DNA of 64,000 nt from Bacteroides oleiciplenus YIT 12058 (GCF_000315485.1 NZ_JH992943.1:605896-669895), one strand, 5' to 3'. Shown: positions 36,678-46,412, numbered from the stretch's first letter. The notes: generated by a model from the letters alone, not told the origin. Program-made: numbers and translations.

Positions 36678-37817
36678 TTATTCCGTCAGCAGTTCCGTAG
36701 CACACCACAACAGAGGGGCATGAGCATGCAGGTCACCCGTAATTTGCTTACGGTTCATATAGTGGTTCTTGTCATTTTTGATATTGGTTCCTTCGCATAC
36801 ATTCGTCACTTCATCATCAATGTTTATATAAGAGACCAGTGCCAGCCATCCTTTCATGGCAGCCGGGACATACGCCTTTTTATCCAGCCAACCATGCTTC
36901 ACTCCCACCAGCATAGCATAAGTAAACATAGCCGTACCGGAAGTTTCTTTATAAGATGCCGGTTCGTCAATCAGCTGATGCCACATGCCGTCAGCATCCT
37001 GATTCTCCAGCAAAGTGGTCATCATCTTTTTATAAGCCTCCATTATAGCGGAACGGTTGGGGTTATCCTCCGGAAGCACGGAAAGTAGGCGAGACATGCC
37101 CGCAGCCATCCAGCCATTGCCGCGCGCCCAGAAGAACGGTGCTGTAGGGGCATGATAGAAAAGGCCATTCGGACGTTGTATTTTCTCCAGATACATCGCC
37201 ATTTCGGCAGCGGCACGGTCGATGTATTTCCGGTCGCCGGTAGCCAAGTAGGCCTGCGACTGGATGGTGGTAATCATAAACATATCGTCAATCCATACGC
37301 GCGTCTGCCAAGAGTATCCCTGGTCAGCATAGGCTTTTTCTTCCGGTTTGGCATCGGCAGGAACTTCCCACTGGGTATCGGCATACTTCATCCCCAGTTC
37401 AAAGTATTTCCGGTCGCCTAACTTCTGCATGTAGATTTCGAGGGGGACGGCACCTACCACATTATAATCTACGTGCACCATACGGGGGAGCATATTCTTT
37501 TCGGTGGTGAACAAGGGTTCGAAACGATTTTTCAGTTGTTGCTGCATATCCTCGTCCTTTATTGCTTTGCTGAACCACAAAGCACCCAGCCAGGTGCAAG
37601 CGTCAGGATAGGTCACATAATTGGGGGCTTTCTCAGCACGCGGATTCCCAAAACGGGTATGGGGAGTTACGAGATACTTATTAACAATACGCGTACCTAT
37701 TACCTTGGGGTCGGCATCTTTCATACGTTTCTCCAATCCGGAGGTTTGAGCATTGATTGTGCCACACCAGCCTGAGAAGGCGGTAAATAGAATAAATAAA
37801 AGTTTGTTTGTCTTCAT
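36678..37817 (-). CDS. GH105 unsaturated rhamnogalacturonyl-type hydrolase
   Basis: A second GH105 (379 residues, signal LLFILFTAFSGWCGTINA). Motifs are YPDACTWLGALWFSKAI, the catalytic segment WQTRVWIDDMFMITTIQ, APFFWARGNGWMAAGMSRLL, ETSGTAMFTYAMLVGVKHG and the C-terminal YMNRKQITGDLHAHAPLLW. It is a different subgroup from the GH105 at 26134, so the two probably act on different neighbours of the unsaturated uronate. It has its own promoter and is separated from the regulator by 91 bp. Confidence 0.88.
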   Translation of the reverse strand: MKTNKLLFILFTAFSGWCGTINAQTSGLEKRMKDADPKVIGTRIVNKYLVTPHTRFGNPRAEKAPNYVTYPDACTWLGALWFSKAIKDEDMQQQLKNRFEPLFTTEKNMLPRMVHVDYNVVGAVPLEIYMQKLGDRKYFELGMKYADTQWEVPADAKPEEKAYADQGYSWQTRVWIDDMFMITTIQSQAYLATGDRKYIDRAAAEMAMYLEKIQRPNGLFYHAPTAPFFWARGNGWMAAGMSRLLSVLPEDNPNRSAIMEAYKKMMTTLLENQDADGMWHQLIDEPASYKETSGTAMFTYAMLVGVKHGWLDKKAYVPAAMKGWLALVSYINIDDEVTNVCEGTNIKNDKNHYMNRKQITGDLHAHAPLLWCATELLTE

Positions 37818-37850
37818 TTCATAGTATTATTAGCAGATTTATAACTAAGA

Positions 37851-37918
37851 CAAATGTAGGGGATTTGCCCCGGAGAGGTTTGAATTATTGTCCCAAATGC
37901 TTGAACTATTAGCTCAGA
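37851..37918 (-). promoter_or_regulatory. Promoter of the second GH105 (weak box at the 52-bp position)
   Basis: TACATTTG (37858-37851) fits the -7 consensus exactly. At the 52-bp position the minus strand reads TCTGAGCT (37918-37911), 5 of 8 matches to TTTGAGAC. The -7 call is reasonable; the box is marginal. Confidence 0.4.
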
Positions 37919-38035
37919 ATGGGCGATACAGGGGTCTCACGAGAGTTTTTCCATTTCATTTGTAAGTAGCTTTTATCACCGATATTCATTTCCCCGAAGA
38001 CCGTCCGGAATATATTCTGAGAAGGGGGTATAATC

Positions 38036-38101
38036 AGTATACGACTGAATAGGGATGAGTATACGACTGAACCCTATTCAGTCGTATACTGAATCCCATT
38101 C
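38036..38101. repeat. 22-bp tandem array B (3 clear units) containing a perfect hairpin
   Basis: Units of exactly 22 bp start at 38036, 38058 and 38080; the first two begin AGTATACGACTGAA and the third is the partly inverted form AGTCGTATACTGAA. Positions 38036-38054 and 38072-38090 are perfect 19-bp inverted repeats. The array lies in the 389-bp gap 3' of the ccsBA-like gene and upstream of the GH105 promoter; nothing else coding is seen there. Confidence 0.85.
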
Positions 38102-38206
38102 AATCCGACACCCTATTTATAAATGCCGGATAAACTCTATATTTTGTATCTTTTTCGTACGGTTATAAGTGAATCGTGCCGGCAGGCGGAGATAATGAGA
38201 TTATCA

Positions 38207-40612
38207 TCAAGCTTGAGCCTTGCGCTGCTTATACCCTGCATATACCATCAGGGCAAAAGCACAGGCATACACAACGAATACCGCAGTCAACGCCGGCGGA
38301 GTATCACCGCCACCATAAGAATGCAGGCCGGACAGATAGTAGTTGACCCCGAAATACGTCATCAGCACCGAGGCCAGTCCCAGCACGGACATCACACTGA
38401 AAGCATAGTCCGAACGGAGGGCGGGCAGAAAGCGGGCATGCAAGACGAAGGCATAAACTACCATTGTGATGAGTGCCCAGGTTTCCTTCGGGTCCCATCC
38501 CCAGTAGCGCCCCCATGATTCATTGGCCCAGACGGCACCGAGGAAAATGCCTGCCGTCAGCAGATAAAGACCGATGTGGAGAGACATTTCGTTAATAATG
38601 CGAAGTTCCCGGATATGCGGTTGCAGCAAAGCAACTTTCGACGGATTACTCGTACTCATGAAAGCAAGGGTGAGCAGCCCGAGCAGGAAGCTGATGCCAA
38701 AGAATCCATAGCTTGCCGTTATCACCGCCACGTGTATCATCAGCCAATAAGACTTCAACACCGGAACCAGCGGAGTGATTTCGGGATCCATAAAGTTGAG
38801 GTTCGCTACAAACAGAATGATACCTGCAAAGAAAGCCGCCAAAGCCAACGTCATAGAGGAACGTTTGATAAACAAAAGTCCCGCCAAAGCCGTTGCCCAA
38901 GCAACGTATATCATTGATTCATAAGCATTGGCCCAAGGAGCGCGCCCCGATATGTACCAGCGGATGCCAATCCCGGAAGTATGTAGCAAGAATATCAGTA
39001 CGATAAGCGTGACTAATGGGAAGATAATGGCTTTGAACCAACGTCGTGGCTTCAACAACTGCCACACCACAAAAACCAGTAGTAGCAGCCCCGCAGCCAT
39101 ATATCCCATAGCCGACCAGAAAAACAGTTGTGCCTTATTATAAAACAACTCCCACGACACTTGCTTTTCTGTCAATAGCGGTGTGGCGCTTTGCTTCTGC
39201 TGGTACACGTTCATCATAGAAAGAACTTCTCCCGCACTCTCCCAGTTACCTGTTCGCAAAGCATCGTAGGCTTCACCTAAGTACCAGGGCATGATTTTAC
39301 TTACAAACAGAGAGTCTCTTCCGGAGAACATACTCAAATTATCTCCCGGAGAATACCACTTTCCGCTCGTGTCTCCCGGCAGTGGAAACAGAGCAAACAT
39401 CTGTCCTTGCTGGAGAGAATATAATATGTTCACTTTCTCGTCCAGTTTCAGCAAGTCTTTCTCCAAACGTGAGCGTTCGGCAGCAGGGCGCGAATAGGCT
39501 TTATCCACCGCATCTGCTATCAGATACCTGCCACTTTCATCGAAGACATCGAGAAAGCGCAGATATTTCCCTCCGGGCAAAGAATAGACTTGCGGCAGTT
39601 CCTTGTTCGTCTGGCGGATGAACGGTACGTTGCTCCAATAAGCAGGATTCATGAGGAAGCCGATGATTACTTGTTCGGAGGTAAGGCCTTCGAAAGAGTT
39701 ACTACGGTAAATCTTGCGAAGCAATTTATCAGTATAGGTATCCATCGGCTCAATACGCCCCGTGGGGCATTGCACCTGCAGGCGTCCCCATTGTTCAGCT
39801 TGCTTCACAGGGATGGTATTCTTTAGTAAAAGCTGAGTATCAGCGTTTTGGGCAAATGAAAGCATGGGAAGAGAAATCAGCAGAAAGACGGGTACCACGC
39901 GTTTCAGTTGCTTTGCCAGTTGGCGGAAACGGGATTTCTTGTCAGCCAAAGTCAGCAACATACCGGCAAGCAGCAGCAGATATCCGGTGTATGTAATAGT
40001 TGTGCCCGCACGGTCATTGTTCACCGTCAGCACGGTTCCCAGTTCGTCCGAGTCGTAGGAAGACTGGTAGAGGCGGTATCCTTGTTCATAAATCACTTTG
40101 TTCATGTAAATGTGTTCGCTCCGTTCGCCCTCTTCGGTATGGATGGTAAGGAAACTCTCAAAAGAGGAAGGACTGTGAGAGCCAGGGTAACGGACCAGCT
40201 TAAAATCATCCAGACGGATAGAGAAAGGTAACGGACGTTGATCCTCCGTTGTACGCATATACGACACTGTCTCCCCTTCCCTGATATGCACAATGCCTTC
40301 AAAACCAAAGATATTAGTAATCAATGCCCCCAACAATATCACGACGAAAGAAACATGCAACAGCAATATGCCATACTTTCGCCGGCTCCACAGACGTGCC
40401 TGCCAGGCAGTGGCGCAGAAGTTAAGAATCAGCAACAATTGTAGAAAGTAGAAGAGTGGATTGTTATAAATCATTTCCCTTGCCATTGCCGTTCCTTGCG
40501 ACTTCTCAACAAAGGTGGCAGCCGCCAGCAATATCACATAGTGCACCAGCAATATCAACGTTATCTTCCACGAGGTGAACATCGCTTTCAGGGAGAATCG
40601 TACTTTTTTCAT
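38207..40612 (-). CDS. Cytochrome c biogenesis protein, fused ResB-CcsA (CcsBA/System II)
   Basis: Membrane heme exporter and cytochrome c synthetase that attaches heme to CxxCH proteins outside the cytoplasm. From ATG 40612 it has 801 residues; ATG 40636 overlaps the DAHP synthase gene by 17 bp and is less likely. The N-terminal half is ResB-like (TM helices near 10-30 and 60-90, large periplasmic loop, TM near 230). The C-terminal half is CcsA-like with about eight TM helices and the heme-handling WWD motif NESWGRYWGWDPKETW near residue 700. It lies at the end of an operon encoding two diheme CxxCH proteins, which are its obvious clients. A single-chain fusion dedicated to one operon is notable in a mostly fermentative genus. 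Confidence 0.9.
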   Translation of the reverse strand: MKKVRFSLKAMFTSWKITLILLVHYVILLAAATFVEKSQGTAMAREMIYNNPLFYFLQLLLILNFCATAWQARLWSRRKYGILLLHVSFVVILLGALITNIFGFEGIVHIREGETVSYMRTTEDQRPLPFSIRLDDFKLVRYPGSHSPSSFESFLTIHTEEGERSEHIYMNKVIYEQGYRLYQSSYDSDELGTVLTVNNDRAGTTITYTGYLLLLAGMLLTLADKKSRFRQLAKQLKRVVPVFLLISLPMLSFAQNADTQLLLKNTIPVKQAEQWGRLQVQCPTGRIEPMDTYTDKLLRKIYRSNSFEGLTSEQVIIGFLMNPAYWSNVPFIRQTNKELPQVYSLPGGKYLRFLDVFDESGRYLIADAVDKAYSRPAAERSRLEKDLLKLDEKVNILYSLQQGQMFALFPLPGDTSGKWYSPGDNLSMFSGRDSLFVSKIMPWYLGEAYDALRTGNWESAGEVLSMMNVYQQKQSATPLLTEKQVSWELFYNKAQLFFWSAMGYMAAGLLLLVFVVWQLLKPRRWFKAIIFPLVTLIVLIFLLHTSGIGIRWYISGRAPWANAYESMIYVAWATALAGLLFIKRSSMTLALAAFFAGIILFVANLNFMDPEITPLVPVLKSYWLMIHVAVITASYGFFGISFLLGLLTLAFMSTSNPSKVALLQPHIRELRIINEMSLHIGLYLLTAGIFLGAVWANESWGRYWGWDPKETWALITMVVYAFVLHARFLPALRSDYAFSVMSVLGLASVLMTYFGVNYYLSGLHSYGGGDTPPALTAVFVVYACAFALMVYAGYKQRKAQA

Positions 40613-40619
40613 GCTTACA

Positions 40620-41363
40620 TCATTCAATTGAGACATTCAGGGTATTCAATAACTCTGCCAATGCGGGCGGCGTCAACTGCTGGGCTGCATCAGACAGGGC
40701 TTTCTGCGGACAACAATGGGACTCTATGAACAGTCCGTCCGCATGCAAAGATATAGCTTTCGCGCAAATAGAAGCTAATAATTCACGTTTTCCACCGATA
40801 TGGCTCGGATCACAATAGAAAGGCAATTCCGGGAAATGAGTATGAAAGCGTTCTGCCAGCTCCCAAAGGGGGGCATTGCGGTAGGGAGAACTATCTACCG
40901 TGCAAAAGCCACGATGGATGATACGGACATCTTTCAGTCCTGCCTGATGGAGGCGCTCTACCGCACCAATCCACAACTCGACATCGGGACATACCGGATT
41001 CTTCACCCACACCGGAAGTTCGCATCCACGCAAGGCTTCTGCCAACTCGTGCATCATGAAGGGATTGACCGTTGTACGGGCGCCAATCCATATCATATCG
41101 AGGCCGGCTTTCAGTACGGCTTCCACATGACAGGGAAGCGCTACTTCGGTCATTACCCGGAGTCCCAGTTCTTGTTGCACTTCACGCATCCAATCCAGTC
41201 CTTCCTCGCCTACTCCCTCAAATGTTCCGCAGCGCGAACGGGGTTTCCACAGGCCGGCACGCAATGTGCCCACACCTATTTCTTTTAACCCCCTGGCTGT
41301 TTCCAACATCTGCTCACGGCTTTCCGCACTACACGGACCGGCCACTAAACCCATAGTTTTCAT
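40620..41363 (-). CDS. 3-deoxy-7-phosphoheptulonate (DAHP) synthase, type I beta-like, stand-alone
   Basis: Condenses phosphoenolpyruvate and erythrose 4-phosphate to start the shikimate pathway. The 247-residue TIM barrel shows GPCSAES, KPRSRCGTFEGVG, IGARTTVNPF, VKNPVCPDVELW, IHRGF..DSSPYRN and CDPSHIGG, covering the PEP-, metal- and phosphate-binding loops. There is no fused chorismate mutase or ACT-like regulatory domain, unlike the usual bifunctional Bacteroides enzyme, so it looks feedback-free and dedicated. ATG 41363 is preceded by AGGAAA; the in-frame GTG at 41378 is less likely. In an operon with an FkbO-type chorismatase it could feed chorismate into a specialised product. KDO-8-phosphate-synthase-like activity on a different aldose is an alternative. 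Confidence 0.85.
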   Translation of the reverse strand: MKTMGLVAGPCSAESREQMLETARGLKEIGVGTLRAGLWKPRSRCGTFEGVGEEGLDWMREVQQELGLRVMTEVALPCHVEAVLKAGLDMIWIGARTTVNPFMMHELAEALRGCELPVWVKNPVCPDVELWIGAVERLHQAGLKDVRIIHRGFCTVDSSPYRNAPLWELAERFHTHFPELPFYCDPSHIGGKRELLASICAKAISLHADGLFIESHCCPQKALSDAAQQLTPPALAELLNTLNVSIE

Positions 41364-41378
41364 ATTTCCTTTCTCCAC

Positions 41379-41481
41379 TTAATATTTAGTGATTAGCGTT
41401 TAGTGATTAGTGATTAGTAGGCTGCGCTATCATACCGCATGGTGTTAATCACTAATCACTAAACACTAACCACTAAATTAA
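41379..41481. repeat. Large imperfect inverted repeat built from 7-bp TTAGTGA units
   Basis: Left arm 41379-41420 and right arm 41444-41481 are near-perfect inverted copies, each a string of TTAGTGA-like heptamers, closed by a ~23-nt loop. The right arm includes the stop codon of the 1330-residue gene. It could fold as one long mRNA hairpin between that gene and the DAHP synthase gene, protecting or ending the upstream message. Confidence 0.75.
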
Positions 41482-44400
41482 TCTTCGATAATCACACGGA
41501 AGCCTACATTATACACTTTCTGCCAAGGCAGATAAGCCCGGCGATAATATGCGGTAGATGCTTTCGGATGATCGTTCCACGAGCCTCCTCTAACCACCTT
41601 TTCCGTACCTGTACCCTGTGCCTTCTCATTGTAAGGATAAGGAGAGTAATCGGAAGAAGTCCACTCGGCAACGTTACCTTGCATATCATACAAACCCCAC
41701 GGGTTGGCCTGATAACCGCCACCTTTCACCATCAGCATATTGCCGTCGTCCACACCATTTTCTTTAGGCTGATAAGTATAGTACTTATACCAAGCATCAT
41801 TCTCTTTCATCGGCATCGGGTTCACACCGCGAACAGCCATCTGATTCAGGTGTTTATCCGCCAAGTTCTCGTACTTGCCGAAATCGGTATTCAACGAACC
41901 ATACCAGAATTCACTATCACTACCCGCACGGCAGGCCCATTCCCACTGTACCTCGGTGGGCAGAGTAATCTTCATACCGGTCTTTTCGCTCAGTTTCCGG
42001 CAGAATGCCATTGCTTCTTCCCAGCTTACACGTATGGCAGGCTGTTCAGGATTATTGGCAGGATAACCCTCGTGTACGTGGTCTTTCCACAACTGGCGTA
42101 TGAAGCGGCTGTCGTGTTCGGGGAAAAGAGTGCGGAACTGTTCGTTGCTTACTTCTATTTCGCCCATCCAGAAAGCCTTCTTCACTACCTGCTTATGGGC
42201 AGGAGAATAGTCGGAATGACCTCTGTTGCTACCCATCACAAACGAACCGGCCGGAATGCGGACGAAGTTCATCTTTATGCCCGGAGCCAATTCGATGCTC
42301 ATCTTGGCATTGTCTTCCTTAGCAAGCATAGCCTGCGCAACGGATTTATCAAACGGCCAGCCTTTCACTTTCACATCCTTATCCTTATATTCTTTCTTCT
42401 CCGGCCTTACAGGAGCAGGTTTATCCTGCCCTTCCAGATATTTGGCATACGAACGAATTTCAGCTTGCCAGTCTACACCGGAGCCTGCATACTTTTCTGT
42501 CAGTTCCGTACGGCGGCTGATTTGCTCTACTCCCTTAAACTCATTGGCATTGAACTTGCCATGATAAGGAGCGTTGAAGTCAATCCAGTTGTAGAGGGCC
42601 TGCCACTCTTTATCAGTCAGTTCCACTCCATGATGTCCGGTCTTCAATATCTTGATTAGCGGACTTACAGAAGCATGATATTCATACGGATCGAGCACTT
42701 CGATTTCGGCTTCGGGACCTTGACGATATACGTAAGGATGAAGGTTCAGATAGCTGACTCCGAATCCGGAGAACTTATCAATCTTTCCACCGGTAAAGTC
42801 GGCCAGTTTGTTGGAGCCATCGTGACAGGCAATACAAGCACGGTCGAGCACAGGCTGCACTTCCAGATCGAAAGTGAAAGAGCGTACTCCACCTTCCGGC
42901 TTCGTGATGGCATGAGGAGCCATTGTTGAGGCTTTTACACGTTTGGGAATAGGAAGTTGGTTCTGGTCTTCGTGGCAGCCGACACAGGAAACAGTTTCAC
43001 CCGGCATACCTGTCAGCCAGCTACGCATCCACTGAATAGCACGTCCTTCGGAGTCTAACGGTTGCAATGAAATAGGCGTATTGGCAGGAATCGTAAAGAT
43101 GGCGGAACCATCCTCTTCAACAGGAACGGTACCCAACAAACGTTTGATGTCCCAACCGCTCTGAACCCCCTGTGCCCAATGATCGGACGGAGTCTTGTTA
43201 TAAGCATATTCGTAGGCAAGTACGCGGAAAGCTTTCACTGTGCCACGAGGCACACCTTCCAATCCTTCTCCTTCGTAGATGTCCTGGATGAACACGGTGG
43301 CTTCCTTGCTGCCCGGCTTTATCCTCTCGGGGATGGCGGGGGGAACCGGACGTTTCACTACCGGAGTGGGGCAAATGAGTCCTTCGCCTTCAAACTCTGC
43401 AATCAGCGTCAGGTTGTCATACACGTCTACCAGATAGACACCCCACAGGGCACTTTCATTCAGTTTTGCTGTGACGAGGAAATATTTATCCGTCAATGGA
43501 TAAGGTTTGATGAACTGAGGCCATACGCCATCCACCAAACGGTCTTTTACAATCGGTTCAATCTTACGGTCGCGGAAAGGCAATTCCTGCAACATGCCTT
43601 TCTCAGACTTACGGCTCTTTGAAGGGTCGAACAGCATCAGGCGTCCGGAACGGGTTACACCGTGGTGACCGGAAATCACACCAATAAACTGCGAAGAACC
43701 GCCAGGCAGAGGTTTGGCGTCGAACGTACTGTTCGGGAAGTAAGAACCGCTACCGTACAGGGATTTCTGTTCAGTTCCATCCGGATTCATATGCATCACA
43801 AAGCGAGAGAAGTAATGGGTCAGGTCGGTATACTCCCAGCGGGTATACATGATGCGACCGTTATTCATAACCGTAGGCGCCCAGTTGGCATCCTGGTCGA
43901 AGGTGAGACGGCGTAGAGAACCATCTTTCGGGTCGTACAGGCACATATTGCCTACTTCGTCATTACCATTCACACAGGGCACACCATTATAGCCAATATT
44001 GGAAACGGCAATAATCTTACCGGAAGGTAAATAGGTGGCGTCGAAGAATTCCAGGTCTTTCTCCGGAGTTTCAATGAGCTTCTTCAGGCCGGTGCCATCC
44101 AGTTTCACTTCGAACACTTGCCAGCGACGGTCGGTGTCTATCATGGAGAACATAAGGCGTTCGGCATCCCAATGCAGTTTCAAGTCAGGGACGGAAGAAC
44201 CATTGGTCGGCTTGAAAATAGTCCGGCTCTGAACGTCTCCGCGCAGATTGGTCAATTCGGCTATTTCGGCGTTGAAACCACCACGGGAAGCCGAGGTCTG
44301 GTTAGACCAGTTATTGTTTTGTGTGCCCAGAGCACGCGGGTTGATCTGGCGGGCAGAAGTTCCTACCTTATAACGGCCGACGATAATCTTATCCATATCC

Positions 44401-45470
44401 AGTGCCGTGTTCGCCAGCAGGATATCACGTTTCAGTTTCAAGGCTTTGTTGGCGGCATCCAAAGCTAATGCATCATTCTTATAGATGCCGGAGAAACCTT
44501 TTCCTGTCAGCATTTTCAGTTCAGCAAGTCTGGCTTGATTCATATTCTTATCGTAATTGGCATCCCGAGCCATGTCGTTATAAGCCTCTTCGATAGCACG
44601 CATATTGAGCCAGCTTAGGGATTCCTGCAACTGATACACATTCATTGCCGCCTGTGCCAGGTCCAGATATCCGATGACTTGTTCATCTAATGTCGGTTTC
44701 GAGGCAATCTGCGCAATCTGTGCGGTGAAGTAGGCCTTATCGTTCAGCAGATTTGCTACTTCGGTCGCTATATGCTTTTCGATAGCGGCATCATGCGTTG
44801 TGACCAGTGCTTTCATGTCACTTCCGCCGAAAGGCAGAAACAAAGTAGCTTGGGTGGGATATTTCGTCACAATATCCGCAGCAGCTTCGGAACCCGTAAT
44901 GCCTTGAAGACGGAAAATCACCGTACCAGCGGAAGAGCGGTTCTCCAAACCAATCTCCGCCTCAAAACGGACATATTTCTTATCCAAGGGTACAACAATC
45001 TGGGCGTTGGCATTTGCCATAATCGTGCGTTTATAGGTTTTGCCTTTCATGACAACATCCTGTGCCTTGGCATTCTCATTGAAACGCAGGCTACCGCTAC
45101 CTGTCTTCTTGAATGTATCTCTGAGGTCGTTCAGCCAAACAGATGAACCGTCGGCGGCCACCAGTTTGGCATTTGCCCATACAGCCTGGTCGTCTCCCGT
45201 GCCGTCTACAGTGCCCCACGTATAGAGTACCATTTCATCCAGTCCAGTCACGTCAGCCGAAAAAGGCACTGCTGCCTCCTTTGCCTTGATTACCTTCGAT
45301 GCAACGGGCAAACAAGTTTTCTGCATCTCCTCATAGGCCTGGTTCTTAGCCGCAGCAATGCTTTCCGCCCACGTAGCGGGCGCTTTCACTTTTGCACTTG
45401 CCCTCCGCTGTGCCATGCCAGGGAGCGATAAAGCAATGCATACAGACATTACTAATAATTTCTTATTCAT
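41478..45470 (-). CDS. NPCBM - HzsA-like propeller - diheme c - FGE-fold multidomain protein
   Basis: A 1330-residue exported protein (signal MNKKLLVMSVCIALSLPGMA). Order seen: NPCBM-type galactose-binding-like domain (about 65-200; DEMVLYTWGTVDGTGDDQAVW), helical region, a propeller with the middle domain of hydrazine-synthase-alpha-like proteins (about 400-800; LMFSMIDTDRRWQVFEV, IMYTRWEYTDLTHYF), two c-type heme sites C829-VGCH and C879-IACH, then a SUMF1/FGE fold (about 1060-1328; VRIPAGSFVMGSNRG, GLYDMQGNVAEWTSS, VVRGGSW). The FGE part lacks the cysteine pair of true formylglycine-generating enzymes, so sulfatase activation is unlikely. Substrate unknown; a carbohydrate-targeted periplasmic redox protein is my inference. 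Confidence 0.82.
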   Translation of the reverse strand: MNKKLLVMSVCIALSLPGMAQRRASAKVKAPATWAESIAAAKNQAYEEMQKTCLPVASKVIKAKEAAVPFSADVTGLDEMVLYTWGTVDGTGDDQAVWANAKLVAADGSSVWLNDLRDTFKKTGSGSLRFNENAKAQDVVMKGKTYKRTIMANANAQIVVPLDKKYVRFEAEIGLENRSSAGTVIFRLQGITGSEAAADIVTKYPTQATLFLPFGGSDMKALVTTHDAAIEKHIATEVANLLNDKAYFTAQIAQIASKPTLDEQVIGYLDLAQAAMNVYQLQESLSWLNMRAIEEAYNDMARDANYDKNMNQARLAELKMLTGKGFSGIYKNDALALDAANKALKLKRDILLANTALDMDKIIVGRYKVGTSARQINPRALGTQNNNWSNQTSASRGGFNAEIAELTNLRGDVQSRTIFKPTNGSSVPDLKLHWDAERLMFSMIDTDRRWQVFEVKLDGTGLKKLIETPEKDLEFFDATYLPSGKIIAVSNIGYNGVPCVNGNDEVGNMCLYDPKDGSLRRLTFDQDANWAPTVMNNGRIMYTRWEYTDLTHYFSRFVMHMNPDGTEQKSLYGSGSYFPNSTFDAKPLPGGSSQFIGVISGHHGVTRSGRLMLFDPSKSRKSEKGMLQELPFRDRKIEPIVKDRLVDGVWPQFIKPYPLTDKYFLVTAKLNESALWGVYLVDVYDNLTLIAEFEGEGLICPTPVVKRPVPPAIPERIKPGSKEATVFIQDIYEGEGLEGVPRGTVKAFRVLAYEYAYNKTPSDHWAQGVQSGWDIKRLLGTVPVEEDGSAIFTIPANTPISLQPLDSEGRAIQWMRSWLTGMPGETVSCVGCHEDQNQLPIPKRVKASTMAPHAITKPEGGVRSFTFDLEVQPVLDRACIACHDGSNKLADFTGGKIDKFSGFGVSYLNLHPYVYRQGPEAEIEVLDPYEYHASVSPLIKILKTGHHGVELTDKEWQALYNWIDFNAPYHGKFNANEFKGVEQISRRTELTEKYAGSGVDWQAEIRSYAKYLEGQDKPAPVRPEKKEYKDKDVKVKGWPFDKSVAQAMLAKEDNAKMSIELAPGIKMNFVRIPAGSFVMGSNRGHSDYSPAHKQVVKKAFWMGEIEVSNEQFRTLFPEHDSRFIRQLWKDHVHEGYPANNPEQPAIRVSWEEAMAFCRKLSEKTGMKITLPTEVQWEWACRAGSDSEFWYGSLNTDFGKYENLADKHLNQMAVRGVNPMPMKENDAWYKYYTYQPKENGVDDGNMLMVKGGGYQANPWGLYDMQGNVAEWTSSDYSPYPYNEKAQGTGTEKVVRGGSWNDHPKASTAYYRRAYLPWQKVYNVGFRVIIED

Positions 45471-45495
45471 AATACTTTGTTCTAAAGTTAATCTC

Positions 45496-46395
45496 CTATT
45501 TTAAGTCCGGTAACCGGAAATCTTTCAAATAACAGGCAGCGGATATCTTACCCACATTCTCCTTATCGTGCAAGCTCCACACCACTTTACCTTCTTTATC
45601 TATTTCTATCAATTGCGGTTCGTCCACAGTAACGTCTTTTGTATGTCCGTACCAATTACAAATCAATAGATTCTGATTCTTCAACTGCAATATCTGCCCG
45701 ACGAACAACAGGGACACTCCCGGTATATCATTGGCATTCATCCGTTTCAGCTCCTCTCCTGTCCGACGGTCAATCACCATATAATAATGCCCGTCTCCGC
45801 AAGGCAACAACAGATTTCCATCCTTTAGTTCAAGCGATGAGAATGCTTTCCCCTCAATCTGATGCTCCGCCACTACTTTCCCTTTACGGGTCACTTCCAG
45901 CACTTTTTGTCTGGTCATTACCGGTATCAGATAATTCTTATTCCGAAGCTGAAACACCTGGCGGAACTGGTTGTGAGTTTTTTCAACTTCCAAGTCCAGT
46001 ACGACTTCATTCACTTCTTTACCATTCTTATCCAGCTCTATGAACCGGGCGGGATTACCACATAGCCCAAGCAATACTCCCCCGTCACGCAGCAAGGTGG
46101 CCGACTGCAATTCTGTTTTGTCCGGTGCCGGATAATCCCAGACCACCTGATGGTCCCAAGTAACGAGTTTGGCTCCCCGTTTATAGGAATACAGCACTTC
46201 GCCTTTCCGGGTCAGAGCAACCGTATTACATTCTTCCCCTTTCTCTAAAGCATGTTTCCACTCTACTTTGCCGGTTTGTTTGTCTACCAGCAGAATATGC
46301 GGATTCCCGGAGCCGGCAACCAAAAGTTTATCTTGCGCTACCGCCCGGAATCCCATGGAAAGAATGACCCAAATAATAATATAAACCCTCATCAT
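45496..46395 (-). CDS. PQQ-like/quinoprotein-type beta-propeller, exported
   Basis: A 299-residue protein with signal peptide (VYIIIWVILSMGFRAVA) and about six repeats of the form 'LLVDKQTGKVEWKH', 'VVWDYPAPDKTELQSATLLRDGGVLLG' and 'IEIDKEGKVVWSLHD', i.e. a PQQ-enzyme-repeat beta-propeller. It has no clear PQQ or calcium ligand set, so it may be a structural or binding propeller rather than a dehydrogenase. It lies 25 bp upstream of the diheme/FGE-fold giant and 17 bp after the LsrF-like gene. This fold often partners periplasmic redox proteins. Confidence 0.72.
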   Translation of the reverse strand: MMRVYIIIWVILSMGFRAVAQDKLLVAGSGNPHILLVDKQTGKVEWKHALEKGEECNTVALTRKGEVLYSYKRGAKLVTWDHQVVWDYPAPDKTELQSATLLRDGGVLLGLCGNPARFIELDKNGKEVNEVVLDLEVEKTHNQFRQVFQLRNKNYLIPVMTRQKVLEVTRKGKVVAEHQIEGKAFSSLELKDGNLLLPCGDGHYYMVIDRRTGEELKRMNANDIPGVSLLFVGQILQLKNQNLLICNWYGHTKDVTVDEPQLIEIDKEGKVVWSLHDKENVGKISAACYLKDFRLPDLK

Positions 46396-46412
46396 CCCTT
46401 TTATAGTCGGTG

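Noticed and set aside
41478..45470. The 1330-residue protein as a sulfatase-maturing enzyme
   Set aside because: The FGE-fold part lacks the catalytic cysteines, and no sulfatase gene is present in the window.
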